A DNA stretch of 64,000 bases. Origin: Rhodospirillum rubrum ATCC 11170 (GTDB lineage: Bacteria; Pseudomonadota; Alphaproteobacteria; Rhodospirillales; Rhodospirillaceae). A program made the translations under genes and the position numbers. The notes under the pieces were generated by a model that was not told where the DNA came from, searched no databases, and saw nothing but the letters and a program-made list of their open reading frames with translations. Location of the stretch: positions 3,998,501-4,062,500 of the forward strand of contig NC_007643.1 in the NCBI RefSeq assembly GCF_000013085.1. Reading direction: 5' to 3'. Positions 37,153 to 50,266 of the stretch are shown piece after piece (position 1 is the first letter of the stretch; every line of letters starts with the position of its first letter).

Positions 37153-38046
37153 TTACACCCGCTCGATTTTCTTGGTGCCGAACAAGCCATAGGGCTTGAT
37201 GACCAGGATGGCGATCAGCACCCAGAACGGCGCGATGGTCAGCATATTGCCCCAGTGCAGATACTGGCCGTCGACGAATTCCGCGCCGTTTTCCAGAACG
37301 CCGATGATCAGCCCGCCGACAATGGCGCCGATGATGCTGTCTAGCCCGCCCAGGATCACCGCCGGAAACACCTTGATGCCGACGAACGACAAGGCCGAGG
37401 ACACGCCGTTGACCATGCCCATCACCACCCCGGCCAAGGCGCTGACCATGGCCGAGATCGCCCAGGCCATGGCGAAGACGCGCTTGACCGAGATCCCCAG
37501 GGATTGGGCGGCCTGCTGGTCGAAGGCGGTGGCCCGCATCGCCAGCCCGTGGCGCGAATAGCGGAAGAAATAGTAAAAGCCGATCATGATAATGATCGAG
37601 ATGGCGAAGCTCATCAGATAGGCCGGCTCGACATTCAGGCCGGCGATAGTGACGGACTCGGCCTCGAAGATCTTGGGGAAGCTGCGGGCACTTTGGCCGA
37701 AGACCCAGTTGACCAGGGCGCGCAGGAAGATCGACAGCCCGATGGTCACCATGATCACCGAGATGATCGGCTCGCCGATCATCGGCCGCAGCACCACGAC
37801 CTGGAGCAAGACGCCAAAGGCCATCATGAAAACCAGGGTGAACAGAAAGCCGAGAACGAAGGGAAGCTGGAAATCGGTCAGCAGCGAAAAACAGACCCAG
37901 GCGCCGATCAGCAGGAATTCCCCCTGGGCGAAGTTCACCACCTGCGTCGACTTGTAGATGAGCACGAAGCACATCGCCACCACGCCATAGAGCGTGCCGA
38001 CGATCACCCCGTTCAGCAGAAGCTGGAACAGAAGCTCCCCGTTCAT
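37153..38046 (-). CDS. Liv-type ABC transporter permease (LivH-like)
   Basis: The 297-residue membrane protein shows the LivH features GTLYGVVAMCFVLIYKSTQV with VNFAQGEFLLIGAW near the start, and RATAFDQQAAQSLGISVKRV in the coupling loop. The end reads KPYGLFGTKKIERV. GGAGGAC precedes the ATG. It follows the acyl-CoA ligase gene by 86 bp. Confidence 0.94.
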   Translation of the reverse strand: MNGELLFQLLLNGVIVGTLYGVVAMCFVLIYKSTQVVNFAQGEFLLIGAWVCFSLLTDFQLPFVLGFLFTLVFMMAFGVLLQVVVLRPMIGEPIISVIMVTIGLSIFLRALVNWVFGQSARSFPKIFEAESVTIAGLNVEPAYLMSFAISIIIMIGFYYFFRYSRHGLAMRATAFDQQAAQSLGISVKRVFAMAWAISAMVSALAGVVMGMVNGVSSALSFVGIKVFPAVILGGLDSIIGAIVGGLIIGVLENGAEFVDGQYLHWGNMLTIAPFWVLIAILVIKPYGLFGTKKIERV

Positions 38047-38132
38047 GCGTCGTCCTCCCTGTCTGCGCGCCTTGCGGCGGCGCCCGGAGCCTTTTTTCGG
38101 CTTCCTGGGCGGATTTTGAGGTGACTATCCGG

Positions 38133-40100
38133 TCATTCCGCGGCCTTTGACGCAATCGGGCCGTTCTCATCGGCCGAAATCAGGGTTTCCACCTTAAGAC
38201 GGGTCTGGATGCGCGCCGTCGTGCCATCCTGGAAGGTGATATGGGTATCGATGTCGACGGCGTCGTCCCCCTGGTAAAGGGCGGTGATCTCCTTGGCGTA
38301 TTTCTCGGCGACCACGCCGCGCCGCACCTTGCGCGTGCGCGTCAGCTCGCCGTCGTCGGGATCAAGCTCCTTGTAGAGCAGCAAGAACTTGCGCACGCGC
38401 TGGGCGGCGGGCAGGCTGGCGTTGACCCGCTCGACCTCGGCGCGCAGCAGGGCATACACCTCGGGCCGGGCGGCGAGGCTGGAATAGCCGGTAAAGGAAA
38501 TCGCCCGCTGTTCGGCCCATTTGGCCAGGATTGACCAGCGGATGCAGATGATGGCGGCCAGATAGGGCCGGTCGCGCCCCAGGATCACCGCCTCGGCGAT
38601 GAAGGCCGAGAATTTCAGCTTGTTTTCGATGAACTGCGGGCTGAAGCGCACGCCATTGCTCATCACCGCCAGATCCTTCACCCGGTCGATCACCACCAGA
38701 TGGCCGTTTTCTTTTTTCAGGAAGCCGGCGTCGCCGGTATGGAGCCAGCCATCGCGCAGGTCATCGATCGCCGTGGCGTCGCCCGCTCCGAAATACCCGG
38801 CGAACAGCCCCTGGTCGCGGCCGAGGATCTCGCCCACCCCCTCGGCATCGGGGTTGTCGATGCGCACCGCCGATTTGGCGAAGGGCAGGCCGACGGTTTC
38901 GGGATCGATGTCGCCGGCGCGGTGGATGACATAGGCCCCGGCCAGTTCGGTCTGGCCATAGAGCTGCTTGAGCGGCACCCCCATGGCATGGAAAAACGAA
39001 AAGGTCTCCGGCCCCATCGCCGCGCCGCCGGTGGCGGCGCTGGTCAGGAAGGAAAAGCCCAAGCGGTCGCGCAAGGCGCGAAACAGCAGCGCCTCGGCCA
39101 GCCAGGAGCGGCGGTTGCGCGCCAGCGCCCGTTTGCCAAGGCCCATGCCGATCTCGAACATCGCCCGCTTGAAGGGGCTGGCGTCCATCATCCGCGCCCG
39201 CACATCGGCGGCGATCCCCTCCCAAACGCGGGGGGCGAGCAGAACGAAGCGCGGGCCGATCTCGCGCAGATCGGCCATGGTGGTCGCCTCCTCCTCGACG
39301 AAGTTGACGATGCCGCGCGCAATCAGCGCCTGACCGACCGCATAGACCTGCTCCATGATCCAGGGCAGCGGCAGCACCGAGACGTAATCATCGCCGGGAT
39401 GGCGCGGATCGGCCTCGAGGTAATCAAGGCAATGGCGCAGGAAGGCCCCGGCCTGGAGCATCGCCAGCTTGGGCCGCGCCGTGGTGCCCGAGGTGGTGCA
39501 CAGCACCGCCACGTCGTCGCCATGGCCCGCCGCCACCTCGCGCTCGTAAAGCCCGGGGTCGCGGGCGTCGAGGGCGCGGCCCCGGGCCTTGAGGTCGTCT
39601 TGCGAAATCAGCCGGGGATCGCTGTATTTGCGCAAGCCCCGGGGATCGCAATAAACGATATGGCGCAGGCTGGGCACCCGCGCCGCCAGGGTCAGCAGCT
39701 TGTCAACCTGCTCCTCGTCCTCGGCGATCACCGCCACGGCGCCGGAATGGGCCAGCAGGTAGTCCGCCTCGTCGTCGAGCACGTCCTTGTAGATGCCAAG
39801 CGAGGCGCAGCCCAGGGCATGGGCGGCGATCTCGCCCCAAAGCCATTCGGGGCGGTTGGCGCCAAGCAGGGCGATCACCTGCCCGCGCTCTACCCCCAGA
39901 TCCTTCAGCCCCAGGGCGTAAAGCCGCACCATGAGCCCGTACTCGGCCCAGGTGACCTCTTTCCAGATCCCCAGATCCTTTTCCCGCAGTGCGATATCCT
40001 GGGGGAAGCGTTTGGCGTTGTCGGCCAGAACCTTGGGAAAGGTGTCGAGCCGGTGGACATCGGCATACTCGGGGGCGCGGCGGGAACGTCTGGATGCCAT
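38133..40100 (-). CDS. AMP-forming acyl-CoA synthetase (long-chain type)
   Basis: The 655-residue enzyme has the ATP loop CTTSGTTARPK, the acid-selecting region YGQTELAGAYVI, the ATP/ribose motif GWLHTGDAGF and the hinge IDRVKDLAVMSNGVRFSPQF. This is a complete ligase that adenylates a carboxylate and transfers it to CoA. ATG 40100 shares one base with the stop of the LivG-like gene (TGATG), so the two are translationally coupled. Its place inside the importer operon suggests it traps the imported substrate. Confidence 0.93.
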   Translation of the reverse strand: MASRRSRRAPEYADVHRLDTFPKVLADNAKRFPQDIALREKDLGIWKEVTWAEYGLMVRLYALGLKDLGVERGQVIALLGANRPEWLWGEIAAHALGCASLGIYKDVLDDEADYLLAHSGAVAVIAEDEEQVDKLLTLAARVPSLRHIVYCDPRGLRKYSDPRLISQDDLKARGRALDARDPGLYEREVAAGHGDDVAVLCTTSGTTARPKLAMLQAGAFLRHCLDYLEADPRHPGDDYVSVLPLPWIMEQVYAVGQALIARGIVNFVEEEATTMADLREIGPRFVLLAPRVWEGIAADVRARMMDASPFKRAMFEIGMGLGKRALARNRRSWLAEALLFRALRDRLGFSFLTSAATGGAAMGPETFSFFHAMGVPLKQLYGQTELAGAYVIHRAGDIDPETVGLPFAKSAVRIDNPDAEGVGEILGRDQGLFAGYFGAGDATAIDDLRDGWLHTGDAGFLKKENGHLVVIDRVKDLAVMSNGVRFSPQFIENKLKFSAFIAEAVILGRDRPYLAAIICIRWSILAKWAEQRAISFTGYSSLAARPEVYALLRAEVERVNASLPAAQRVRKFLLLYKELDPDDGELTRTRKVRRGVVAEKYAKEITALYQGDDAVDIDTHITFQDGTTARIQTRLKVETLISADENGPIASKAAE

Positions 40101-40924
40101 CAGGCGGTCTCCCCGGCGGTCTTGGCGGGTGGCACCGCCGCGTCGTCGTCGTTCTCGCCGAGATAGGCCCGGCGCACCTGGGGATGGGCCATGATCGCCG
40201 CTGGCGGCCCCTCGGCGATCTTCTGGCCGAAATCGAGCACCATCACCGTATGGCTGATATCCATGACCACGCCCATGTCGTGCTCGATCATGATCACCGT
40301 CATCCCCCATTCCTCGTTGAGATCGACGATGAAGCGGGCCATGTCCTCCTTTTCCTCCTGGTTCATGCCGGCCATCGGCTCGTCGAGCAAGATCAGGTCG
40401 GGTTTAAGCGCGATCGCCCGGGCCAGTTCGACCCGCTTGCGCAACCCATAGGACAGCGTGCCGGCGGTGGCCTTGCGGATGGCGCCGATCTCCAGGAAAT
40501 CGATGATGTCCTCGACGGCGCGGCGGTGCTCCAGCTCCTCGGCCTGGGTCCCGCCCAGCCAATAGAGCGCCCCGCCGACGAAGCCGTTGCGCAGCAGGTG
40601 ATGGCGCCCGACCATGATGTTGTCGAGCACGCTCATATGGCCAAACAGCGCGAGGTTCTGGAAGGTCCGGCCCAGGCCAAGCCCGGTGCGGCGATCGGGC
40701 GGCAGGGCGGTGACGTCGCGCCCCTTGAACAGCACCTTGCCCTGGGTCGGCCGGTAGCGCCCCGAGATGCAGTTCATCATCGAGGTCTTGCCCGCCCCAT
40801 TGGGGCCGATGATGGCGAACAAGGCGCCGGCGGCGACCGTGGTCGAGACCATGGTCAAGGCCCGTACCCCCCCGAAATGAAGGGACACGTCGCGCACTTC
40901 CAGGATCGGCGAATCCTTGGACAT
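40100..40924 (-). CDS. Liv-type ABC transporter ATPase (LivG-like)
   Basis: The 274-residue ATPase has Walker A GPNGAGKTS, signature LSYGLRKRVELARA, Walker B LILLDEPMAGM and the LivG insertion around GLGRTFQNLALFGHMSVLDN. The start ATG 40924 gives MSKDSPILEVRDVSLHFGG; upstream codons in the frame are unsupported. It is the first gene of the operon, reading away from acnA. Confidence 0.94.
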   Translation of the reverse strand: MSKDSPILEVRDVSLHFGGVRALTMVSTTVAAGALFAIIGPNGAGKTSMMNCISGRYRPTQGKVLFKGRDVTALPPDRRTGLGLGRTFQNLALFGHMSVLDNIMVGRHHLLRNGFVGGALYWLGGTQAEELEHRRAVEDIIDFLEIGAIRKATAGTLSYGLRKRVELARAIALKPDLILLDEPMAGMNQEEKEDMARFIVDLNEEWGMTVIMIEHDMGVVMDISHTVMVLDFGQKIAEGPPAAIMAHPQVRRAYLGENDDDAAVPPAKTAGETA

Positions 40925-41302
40925 CAACAGCGGCCTCCCTTGTCGGCCGCTCTTCCCCCCGGACTCGTTAGACCGGACCGGTTTTGGTGGTTGAGCGGCT
41001 TTCTCGACTACCGACTTAACGCAAACGTAAAGACCGGTCAAGCCGCCACCCCACCCCAAGACCTTCGGCCGCCAACCTTCCTGGGGTACCGGCGCCGATT
41101 TCGTCGGGTTGTGACGGCGGTTCCGTGCTATGAGAAAGATTGGTGGTGGAGGGTGCCAGAGGGTCAAAACCGGCGAGAATTCTGGACAGCGGGGCGCGGA
41201 TGTGGTGTATGGCGACCGCGCCCCGGGCTCGATCCTTGACGGAAAACGACCCCGGCTCACCAGTCGGCGGGGCCCCAATCAACGCAGCCAAGGAGTCCAT
41301 CC
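40925..41302. other. Divergent control region of the liv-like operon and acnA
   Basis: This 378-bp region holds the candidate promoter and palindromes at 40971-41041 for the minus-strand operon. The rest, up to the acnA start, contains no gene I can support. GGAG (41290-41293) precedes the acnA ATG. An acnA promoter probably lies around 41100-41135 (TTGTGA and TATGAG are 14 bp apart, so weak). Confidence 0.5.
40971..41041 (-). promoter_or_regulatory. Candidate promoter and operators of the liv-like/ligase operon
   Basis: On the minus strand TTGACC (41041-41036) and TAAGTC (41018-41013) are separated by 17 bp, a good sigma70 arrangement. The palindrome GACCGGTC (41032-41039) overlaps the -35. 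The dyad TTTACGTTTGCGTTAA (41031-41016, minus strand) fills the spacer and part of the -10. GACCGGACCGG (40971-40981) repeats the first motif downstream. The second dyad resembles what I recall of LiuR-type sites controlling acyl-CoA catabolism; the first looks like a TetR-type site. Confidence 0.5.
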
Positions 41303-43978
<2,676 letters not shown>

Positions 43979-43994
43979 GACGACGACCCGCTAA

Positions 43995-44034
43995 CGAAGG
44001 GCCCCCTGAGCGCGGGGCCCTTCGCTCTTTTTTT
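43995..44034 (+). terminator. Intrinsic terminator of acnA
   Basis: CGAAGGGCCCC (43995-44005) pairs perfectly with GGGGCCCTTCG (44014-44024), followed by CTCTTTTTTT. It starts 17 bp after the acnA stop codon. Confidence 0.93.
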
Positions 44035-44087
44035 CCCGCTGGCCGGACCGGGTATGCCAGACCGGGTATGAAAGGGAGGAGACCGTG

Positions 44088-44813
44088 ATGAAATCCTGTG
44101 TGGCACTGCGCCATGTGGCCTTCGAGGACCTGGGCGCCTTCGCCGAGCCGCTCAAACGCGCGGGCTATCAGGTGAGCTACCGCGACGCCGGCGTCGATTC
44201 CCTCAAGGACCTCGATCCCGACCTTCTGATCGTTCTGGGCGGACCGATCGGCGTTTACGACGAGGCGATCTATCCGGTTTTGAGCGAGGAGATCGCCCTG
44301 CTCACCGATCGGCTCAAGGCCCGCCGGCCGACGATGGGCATCTGCCTGGGGGCTCAGTTGATCGCCCGCGCCCTTGGCGCGCGGGTGTATCCCTCCGGGA
44401 TCAAGGAAATCGGCGTCTTGCCGATTTCCTTAAGCGCCGCCGGGCAGAAATCCTGCTTGGCGCCCTTCGCCGAAGATCCCTTGGCCCTGCATTGGCATGG
44501 CGATACCTTTGATCTGCCGGCCGGAGCCACCTTGCTGGCCTCGACCCCGGCCTGCGCCCATCAGGCCTTTTCCCTAGGCCGCTCGATCATCGCCTTCCAG
44601 TTCCATCCGGAAGCCGGGGCGCGCGGCTTCGAGCGCTGGCTGATCGGCCATGGGCTGGAAATCGCCAGCGCCGGGCTGTCGGTTCCGGCGCTGCGCGCCG
44701 ATATGGCCCGCCATGGCGCGGCGTTGGAGGCCAAGGCCGCCCGCACCCTGGCGCTGTGGCTCGACGGGCTGGTGGTCGCCGAGGCCAGCACTCTGCCGAT
44801 CGCCGGCCTGTAA
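44088..44813 (+). CDS. Class I glutamine amidotransferase (GuaA-like domain protein)
   Basis: The 241-residue protein is a stand-alone amidotransferase domain. The nucleophile lies in MGICLGAQLIA and the catalytic His/Glu in FQFHPEAG. An early GGPIGVYDE matches the family oxyanion region. It resembles the YfeJ/GMP-synthase-like group that works on small gamma-glutamyl or amino compounds. ATG 44088 follows GGGAGGA by 8 bp. Just upstream (44046-44070) GACCGGGTATG occurs twice with a 14-bp period. Real substrate unknown. Confidence 0.88.
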   Translation: MKSCVALRHVAFEDLGAFAEPLKRAGYQVSYRDAGVDSLKDLDPDLLIVLGGPIGVYDEAIYPVLSEEIALLTDRLKARRPTMGICLGAQLIARALGARVYPSGIKEIGVLPISLSAAGQKSCLAPFAEDPLALHWHGDTFDLPAGATLLASTPACAHQAFSLGRSIIAFQFHPEAGARGFERWLIGHGLEIASAGLSVPALRADMARHGAALEAKAARTLALWLDGLVVAEASTLPIAGL

Positions 44814-44839
44814 GACGGAGGCCGTAAAACGGGGTGGCC

Positions 44840-46519
44840 TCAGGCCTGTTTGACCTCGCCCAGGAAATCGCGCACGGCGGCGTCCAGGGCGGCGCCATCG
44901 GCCTGCAGGCGAGTGGCCGACCGGGCGACGGCGCCGGCCAAAGCCCCGGTTTCCTCGGCCCCGCCATTGACTTCGGCGATGGTGCGCGACACCGCCCGGG
45001 CGCTGTCGGCGGTCTGGGCGATGCTGCGGGCGATTTCGCGGGTGGCGACATCTTGCTGGGCGACCGCCGCCGCCACGCCGGCGACCAGATCCTCGACCCG
45101 GGTAATGGCTTGACCAATGCCGGCGAGGGCGTCGACCGCCTCGCGGGTTTCGGCCTGGACGGTGGCGATATGGGCGGCGATGTCGCCGGTCGCCCGCGTC
45201 GTTTGTCCGGCCAGGGTTTTCACCTCGCCGGCGACCACGGCGAAGCCCTTGCCGGCCTCGCCGGCGCGCGCGCTTTCGATGGTGGCGTTGAGCGCCAGAA
45301 GATTGGTCTGGCTGGCGATATCGGTAATCAGCCCGACGACGTCGCCGATCCGCCCCGCCGCCTCGGTAAGGGTCTTCACCCGCTGATTGGTCTGCTCGGC
45401 CTGACGCACGGCGCCGCGGGCGCTTTCGCTTGAGGTTTCAACCTGCCGGGCGATTTCGCTGATCGAGGCGGTCAACTGGCTGGTCGCGGCCGAGACGGTT
45501 TCGACATTTTCCGAGGTGGTCGCCGTCGCCCCCGACACCGTGGCGGCGCGGACCCGGGTCTGCTCGGCGGTCGCCCCCAGGGTATCAGCCGCCCGATGCA
45601 GACCGCTGACCCCCTCGGCCATGGCGGTGACCAGACCGGCCACCCGGTCCTCGAAGCGGGCCGTCGCCGCCATCACCCGCTGCTGACGGGCGTCGCGGGC
45701 CTGACGCTCGCGCGCTTCGGCGGCGCGCCGCCGGCTTTCCTCGACCAGGGTGGTCCGCCACTGCTCGATCGCCCCGGCCAAAGGGGCGATTTCGGTGCGC
45801 GCCTCGGTCCCGGGCACCGGCGTCGCCGTCTCGCCGGCCGACAAGCGGGCGACGGCGGCGTTGAGGGCGCCGAGCGGCCGGGTGATCGAGCGCAGCACGG
45901 CAAGGCTGAGCACCGCGCCGACGGCGACGGCGAGGGCGATCAGGGCCAGCATCGCCAGGGTGGTGGTCTTCTGGCGGACGGCGCTCTCGGCATAGTCGCT
46001 TTGGGCCAAATCAAGCTGAAGCGAGATCAGGGCGCGCAGGCCCTCGGTCACCGGATCGATCGCCTTGGGCAGCTCGCGGTTGGCAAAGCCGAGCAGCGAA
46101 ATCTTGTCCTTCTTTTGCAGAAGGCCGCGCAGCTTGGCCGCCGCCGCGTCGGCTTCGGCCAGCAGTGGCGTCAGCCGCTCGCTCGCCTCGCGTTCGCCCA
46201 GTGCCTGCGGCTTGGCCTGATAGCCTCGCCAAAGCCGCCCGGCCTCGGCCAGGGCGCCGTCAAGCCGGGCGATCCCTTCGGCATAGGACACCGTGCCGCC
46301 AAGGATCCGATGGGTGTTGTCAACGACGTCGCGGGCATAAAGATCGGAAAGCTGCTTAAGCTCAGCCAGCGGGATCACGCGGTTTTCGTGGATGTCATCA
46401 AGCGCGCCTTGACCGCTTGCCATCCCCCACAGGCCCAGCCCGCCGACCCCAAGCAGCAAAAGCAGCAGCGCCCCGGTAACGCCAAACAACCGGGCCCGGA
46501 TGGAAATATCGCGCAACAT
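44840..46519 (-). CDS. Methyl-accepting chemotaxis protein
   Basis: The 559-residue receptor has TM1 at about 10-33, a four-helix-bundle periplasmic domain of ~150 residues (MCP_1 type, [20 protein letters not shown]), TM2 at about 188-210, a HAMP domain and a signalling domain with [20 protein letters not shown] and [17 protein letters not shown]. Ligand unknown. The start ATG 46519 puts TM1 right at the N-terminus, as in the family. It is convergent with the amidotransferase gene. Confidence 0.93.
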   Translation of the reverse strand: MLRDISIRARLFGVTGALLLLLLGVGGLGLWGMASGQGALDDIHENRVIPLAELKQLSDLYARDVVDNTHRILGGTVSYAEGIARLDGALAEAGRLWRGYQAKPQALGEREASERLTPLLAEADAAAAKLRGLLQKKDKISLLGFANRELPKAIDPVTEGLRALISLQLDLAQSDYAESAVRQKTTTLAMLALIALAVAVGAVLSLAVLRSITRPLGALNAAVARLSAGETATPVPGTEARTEIAPLAGAIEQWRTTLVEESRRRAAEARERQARDARQQRVMAATARFEDRVAGLVTAMAEGVSGLHRAADTLGATAEQTRVRAATVSGATATTSENVETVSAATSQLTASISEIARQVETSSESARGAVRQAEQTNQRVKTLTEAAGRIGDVVGLITDIASQTNLLALNATIESARAGEAGKGFAVVAGEVKTLAGQTTRATGDIAAHIATVQAETREAVDALAGIGQAITRVEDLVAGVAAAVAQQDVATREIARSIAQTADSARAVSRTIAEVNGGAEETGALAGAVARSATRLQADGAALDAAVRDFLGEVKQA

Positions 46520-46736
46520 GATCGTGCCCTTTTCGCCGGCTCCGGGAGTCTCCTCCCCCAGGCGATCGCCCCGCTGGACTGATCGCCCCGACCCCACGAT
46601 ACCCCCAAATTCCCGAGGGACAAGGCGCAAAAAGGCGCTTGATGGCCGGGAGGGGACCCAAATCCCACGCCGACATTGCCTCGCCCGGGGGGGCTGCCTA
46701 TTCTGCGGCTTTCCGTCCTGACGCCTGGAGCACCCG

Positions 46737-49511
46737 ATGACCGAGCCGAAGCACCTCTATCTTGTCGACGGTTCGGGGTATATTTTCCGCGCCTATCACA
46801 GCCTGCCGCCGATGACGCGGACCGACGGCACGCCGGTCAACGCCGTTTACGGCTTCACCGCCATGCTGATGAAGCTGCTGGCCGATATGGACGCCGACCA
46901 TCTGGCGGTGATCTTCGACAAGGCGCGGGTCTCCTTCCGCAACGAGATCTACCCGCTTTACAAGGCGCAGCGGCCGCCGCCCCCCGAAGACCTGATCCCG
47001 CAGTTTCCGCTGATCCGCGAGGCGGTGCGCGCCTTCAACGTGCCCTGCATCGAGCGCGACGGCTTCGAGGCCGATGATCTGATCGCCACCTATGCCAAGC
47101 GGGCCCGGGCCGAGGGGGCGATCGTGACTGTCGTCTCGTCGGACAAGGATCTGATGCAGTTGGTGGGCGAGGGCGTCGCCCTGTTCGATCCGATGAAGAA
47201 CCGCGCCATCGGTCCGGCCGAGGTGTTCGAGAAGTTCGGCGTGGCGCCCGACAAGGTGATCGACGTTCAGGCTCTGGCCGGCGACGCCGTCGATAATGTG
47301 CCCGGGGTGCCGGGCATCGGCGTGAAAACCGCCGCCCAGTTGATCGGCGAGTATGGCGATCTGGAAACCCTGCTGGCGCGGGCGGCCGAGATCAAACAGC
47401 CCAAGCGCCGTCAGTCGCTGCTTGATCATGCCGAGGCCGCCCGCATTTCGCTTCAGCTGGTGCGCCTACGCGACGATGTCGAGGTGAGCGAGACCCTGGC
47501 CGATTTCGCCACCGCCGAGCCCGATGCCGAGGTTCTGGCCGGCTTCCTGGCCGAGAACGGCTTCCGCTCGCTGCTCGCCCGCGTCACCGCCGTGGCCCAT
47601 GCCAAGGCCGGCACCACCCCCCAGCCGGCCGCCGCCCCCGCCGACGACGACTATGTCCTGGTCAATACCCTTGCCGAGCTTGGGGTGTGGATCGCCAAGG
47701 CGCGGGCCGCCGGGCTGGTTGCCATCGATACCGAGACCGATTCGCTCAAGGCGCGGCGCGCTACCCTGGTCGGCGTTTCGTTGGCTATCACCCCTGGGCG
47801 GGCCTGCTATATCCCCTTCGCCCATGGCCTGCGCAAGGCCGAGGGGCTGGACTTCGACGGCGCCGCCCCGCCGGTCGCCAATATCGAAGACAAGGCCGCC
47901 GCCCTGGCGCTGCTCGGCGATCTGCTGCGCGACCCCGGCGTGCTCAAGGTCGGCCATAACCTGAAGTTCGACCTGCACGTTCTGGCCAATGCCGGGCTGA
48001 GCGACGTGGCGCCGGTCGATGACACCATGGTGCTGTCCTATGTGCTGGACGGCACCTTGCACGGTCATGGCATGGATGAACTGGCCGGGCTGCATCTGGG
48101 GCGCCGGACCATCACCTTTGAAGAGGTCTGCGGCAAGGGCAAGGGCCAGATCACCTTCGATCAGGTGCCGCTCGACAAGGCCGTCGCTTACGCCGCCGAG
48201 GATGCCGACGTCACCTTGCGGCTTTACCTGCTGCTGCGCGACCGTCTGCTCAAGGAGCATATGGTCCGCGTCCATGAAACCCTCGACCGGCCCATGGTGC
48301 GGATCCTCACCGATATGGAGGCGGCCGGCGTGCGCGTCGACGCGCTCCGGCTGAAGGCGCTGTCGGGGGATTTCGCCAAGCGCATGGGCGATCTGGAAGA
48401 CCAGATCCACGCCCTGGCCGGCCATGCCTTCAATGTCGCCAGCCCCAAACAGCTTGGCGAGGTTTTATTCGAGGAAATGAGCCTGACCGGGGGCAAGAAA
48501 AGCCGCAAGACCGGGGCGTGGTCGACCGACGCCCAGGTGCTGGACCAATTGGCCGCCGAGGGCCACGACCTGCCCGCCCGCGTGCTTGACTGGCGCCAAT
48601 ACGCCAAGCTCAAGGGCACCTATACCGACGCCCTGGTCGCCGAGATCGACGAGCGCACCGGCCGCGTTCATACCACCTATGGGCTGACGGTGACGGCGAC
48701 CGGCCGCTTGTCGTCCAACGACCCCAATCTGCAAAACATCCCGGTGCGCTCGGAAGCCGGCCGCAAGATCCGCGAGGCCTTCATCGCCGCCCCCGGCCAC
48801 CTGCTGATCAGCGCCGATTATTCCCAGATCGAATTGCGCCTTGTCGCCCATGTCGCCGGCATCACCGCGTTGCGCCAAGCCTTCGCCGAGGGCAAGGACA
48901 TCCACGCCATCACCGCCTCGCAGGTCTTCGGGGTGCCGGTGGAGGGGATGGACCCGATGGTGCGCCGTCAGGCCAAGGCCATCAATTTCGGCATCATCTA
49001 CGGCATCAGCGCCCATGGTCTGGCCCAGCAGTTGGGCGTCGGCCGACCCGAGGCGGCGGCCTTCATCACCGCCTATTTCGCCCGCTTCCCCGAGATCCGC
49101 AGCTATATGGAAACCGTGAAGGAGGAGGCGCGCACAGTGGGTTGGGTCGCCACCCCCTTTGGCCGGCGCATCCCCATCCCCGGCATCCAGGACAAGAACC
49201 CGGCGGCCCGCGCCTTCGCCGAGCGTCAGGCGATCAACGCCCCGATCCAGGGCGGAGCGGCCGATATCATCAAGCGGGCGATGATCGCCTTGCCCCCTGC
49301 CTTGGAACAGGCCGGCCTTGCCACCCGCATGCTGCTTCAGGTCCACGATGAGCTGATTTTCGAAGCGCCCGAGGCCGAGGCCGAAACCGCCGCCGCCCTG
49401 GTCAAGCGGGTGATGGAAACCGCGGTCACCCTGACCGACGACCAAGGGGAAAGAACCGTCCCCCTGGAGGTCGACACCGGCATCGCCGCCTCGTGGGCCG
49501 AGGCCCATTAA
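46737..49511 (+). CDS. polA: DNA polymerase I
   Basis: The 924-residue protein has three domains. The 5'-3' nuclease is about 1-300 ([35 protein letters not shown]). The 3'-5' exonuclease (about 310-510) keeps its carboxylates ([33 protein letters not shown]), so proofreading is expected. The polymerase has motif [15 protein letters not shown], motif [15 protein letters not shown] and motif C QVHDELIF. Normal size. rcoM begins 20 bp after its stop. Confidence 0.97.
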   Translation: MTEPKHLYLVDGSGYIFRAYHSLPPMTRTDGTPVNAVYGFTAMLMKLLADMDADHLAVIFDKARVSFRNEIYPLYKAQRPPPPEDLIPQFPLIREAVRAFNVPCIERDGFEADDLIATYAKRARAEGAIVTVVSSDKDLMQLVGEGVALFDPMKNRAIGPAEVFEKFGVAPDKVIDVQALAGDAVDNVPGVPGIGVKTAAQLIGEYGDLETLLARAAEIKQPKRRQSLLDHAEAARISLQLVRLRDDVEVSETLADFATAEPDAEVLAGFLAENGFRSLLARVTAVAHAKAGTTPQPAAAPADDDYVLVNTLAELGVWIAKARAAGLVAIDTETDSLKARRATLVGVSLAITPGRACYIPFAHGLRKAEGLDFDGAAPPVANIEDKAAALALLGDLLRDPGVLKVGHNLKFDLHVLANAGLSDVAPVDDTMVLSYVLDGTLHGHGMDELAGLHLGRRTITFEEVCGKGKGQITFDQVPLDKAVAYAAEDADVTLRLYLLLRDRLLKEHMVRVHETLDRPMVRILTDMEAAGVRVDALRLKALSGDFAKRMGDLEDQIHALAGHAFNVASPKQLGEVLFEEMSLTGGKKSRKTGAWSTDAQVLDQLAAEGHDLPARVLDWRQYAKLKGTYTDALVAEIDERTGRVHTTYGLTVTATGRLSSNDPNLQNIPVRSEAGRKIREAFIAAPGHLLISADYSQIELRLVAHVAGITALRQAFAEGKDIHAITASQVFGVPVEGMDPMVRRQAKAINFGIIYGISAHGLAQQLGVGRPEAAAFITAYFARFPEIRSYMETVKEEARTVGWVATPFGRRIPIPGIQDKNPAARAFAERQAINAPIQGGAADIIKRAMIALPPALEQAGLATRMLLQVHDELIFEAPEAEAETAAALVKRVMETAVTLTDDQGERTVPLEVDTGIAASWAEAH

Positions 49512-49531
49512 TCACCCGGGGCGGAGGGGCG

Positions 49532-50242
49532 ATGGACGATTTTGCCTATAACTTGCGCCGGGCCGAAACCGGGGTTCTGCTGCTCGCCGATGATCTGACG
49601 GTCACGGCGGTATCGCCGGGCGCCTTGAGCCTGCTTGGCCTCGACAAGCCCGGGGCGCTGCTCGGCCGGCCGATCCTTGATCTCCATCCGCCACCGCTGC
49701 GCCCCAAGGTGGCGGTGCTGCTCAAAACCGCGCGCGGCCCCTCCGGCCCGGCGGCGACGGCGGTGCTGTCGCTGCGCGGCGGCCCGGTGCTGATCCGCGC
49801 CAGCGCCCTGACCGGCCAGGGCGAAACCGCCTTCGCCCTGGTGCTGACGGCGGTCGGCGAGAGCCGCGAGACCAAAGAGGGGCCAAGCGCGCGGCCGGCC
49901 CCGCCGGGGTATCTGCGCAAGGTGCCGCTGGGCCTGGGCGAGACCACCGAATTCGTCGATACGGCCGGCGTGATTTACCTTGAGGCCGATGGCCATTACA
50001 GCAGGGTCCACACCGCTTTTGGCCATAGCTTCTGTCCGCTGGCCCTGGCCGAGCTTGAGCGCCGCCTGGATCCCGACCAGTTCCTGCGCGTCCATCGCTC
50101 CTATATCGTCGCCCTTGCCCATGTCCGCGCCTTCCGCAAGCGCGAGAGCGGCGGGCTGCTGGTGATGGATACGGGTGCTGGCGATCTGGTGCCAATCGGC
50201 CGCGCCCAGGTCACCAGACTGCGCGGCCTTCTGGCCATCTAG
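49532..50242 (+). CDS. rcoM: RcoM-type PAS-LytTR regulator (CO-responsive)
   Basis: The 236-residue protein has an N-terminal PAS domain (about 5-115; GVLLLADDLTVTAVSPGALS) and a C-terminal LytTR DNA-binding domain (about 130-236; VIYLEADGHYSRVHTAFG, DPDQFLRVHRSYIVALAHVR). Known RcoM proteins have this exact layout and bind CO at a PAS heme held by a His in a DLHP-type motif; here it is H52 (ILDLHPPPLRPKV). The second, Met heme ligand of characterised RcoMs is not visible: the PAS domain after H52 contains no Met. The cowN gene follows in the same direction, which supports the call. Confidence 0.85.
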   Translation: MDDFAYNLRRAETGVLLLADDLTVTAVSPGALSLLGLDKPGALLGRPILDLHPPPLRPKVAVLLKTARGPSGPAATAVLSLRGGPVLIRASALTGQGETAFALVLTAVGESRETKEGPSARPAPPGYLRKVPLGLGETTEFVDTAGVIYLEADGHYSRVHTAFGHSFCPLALAELERRLDPDQFLRVHRSYIVALAHVRAFRKRESGGLLVMDTGAGDLVPIGRAQVTRLRGLLAI

Positions 50243-50266
50243 GGCCCGCAGACCACCCTTCACGCA

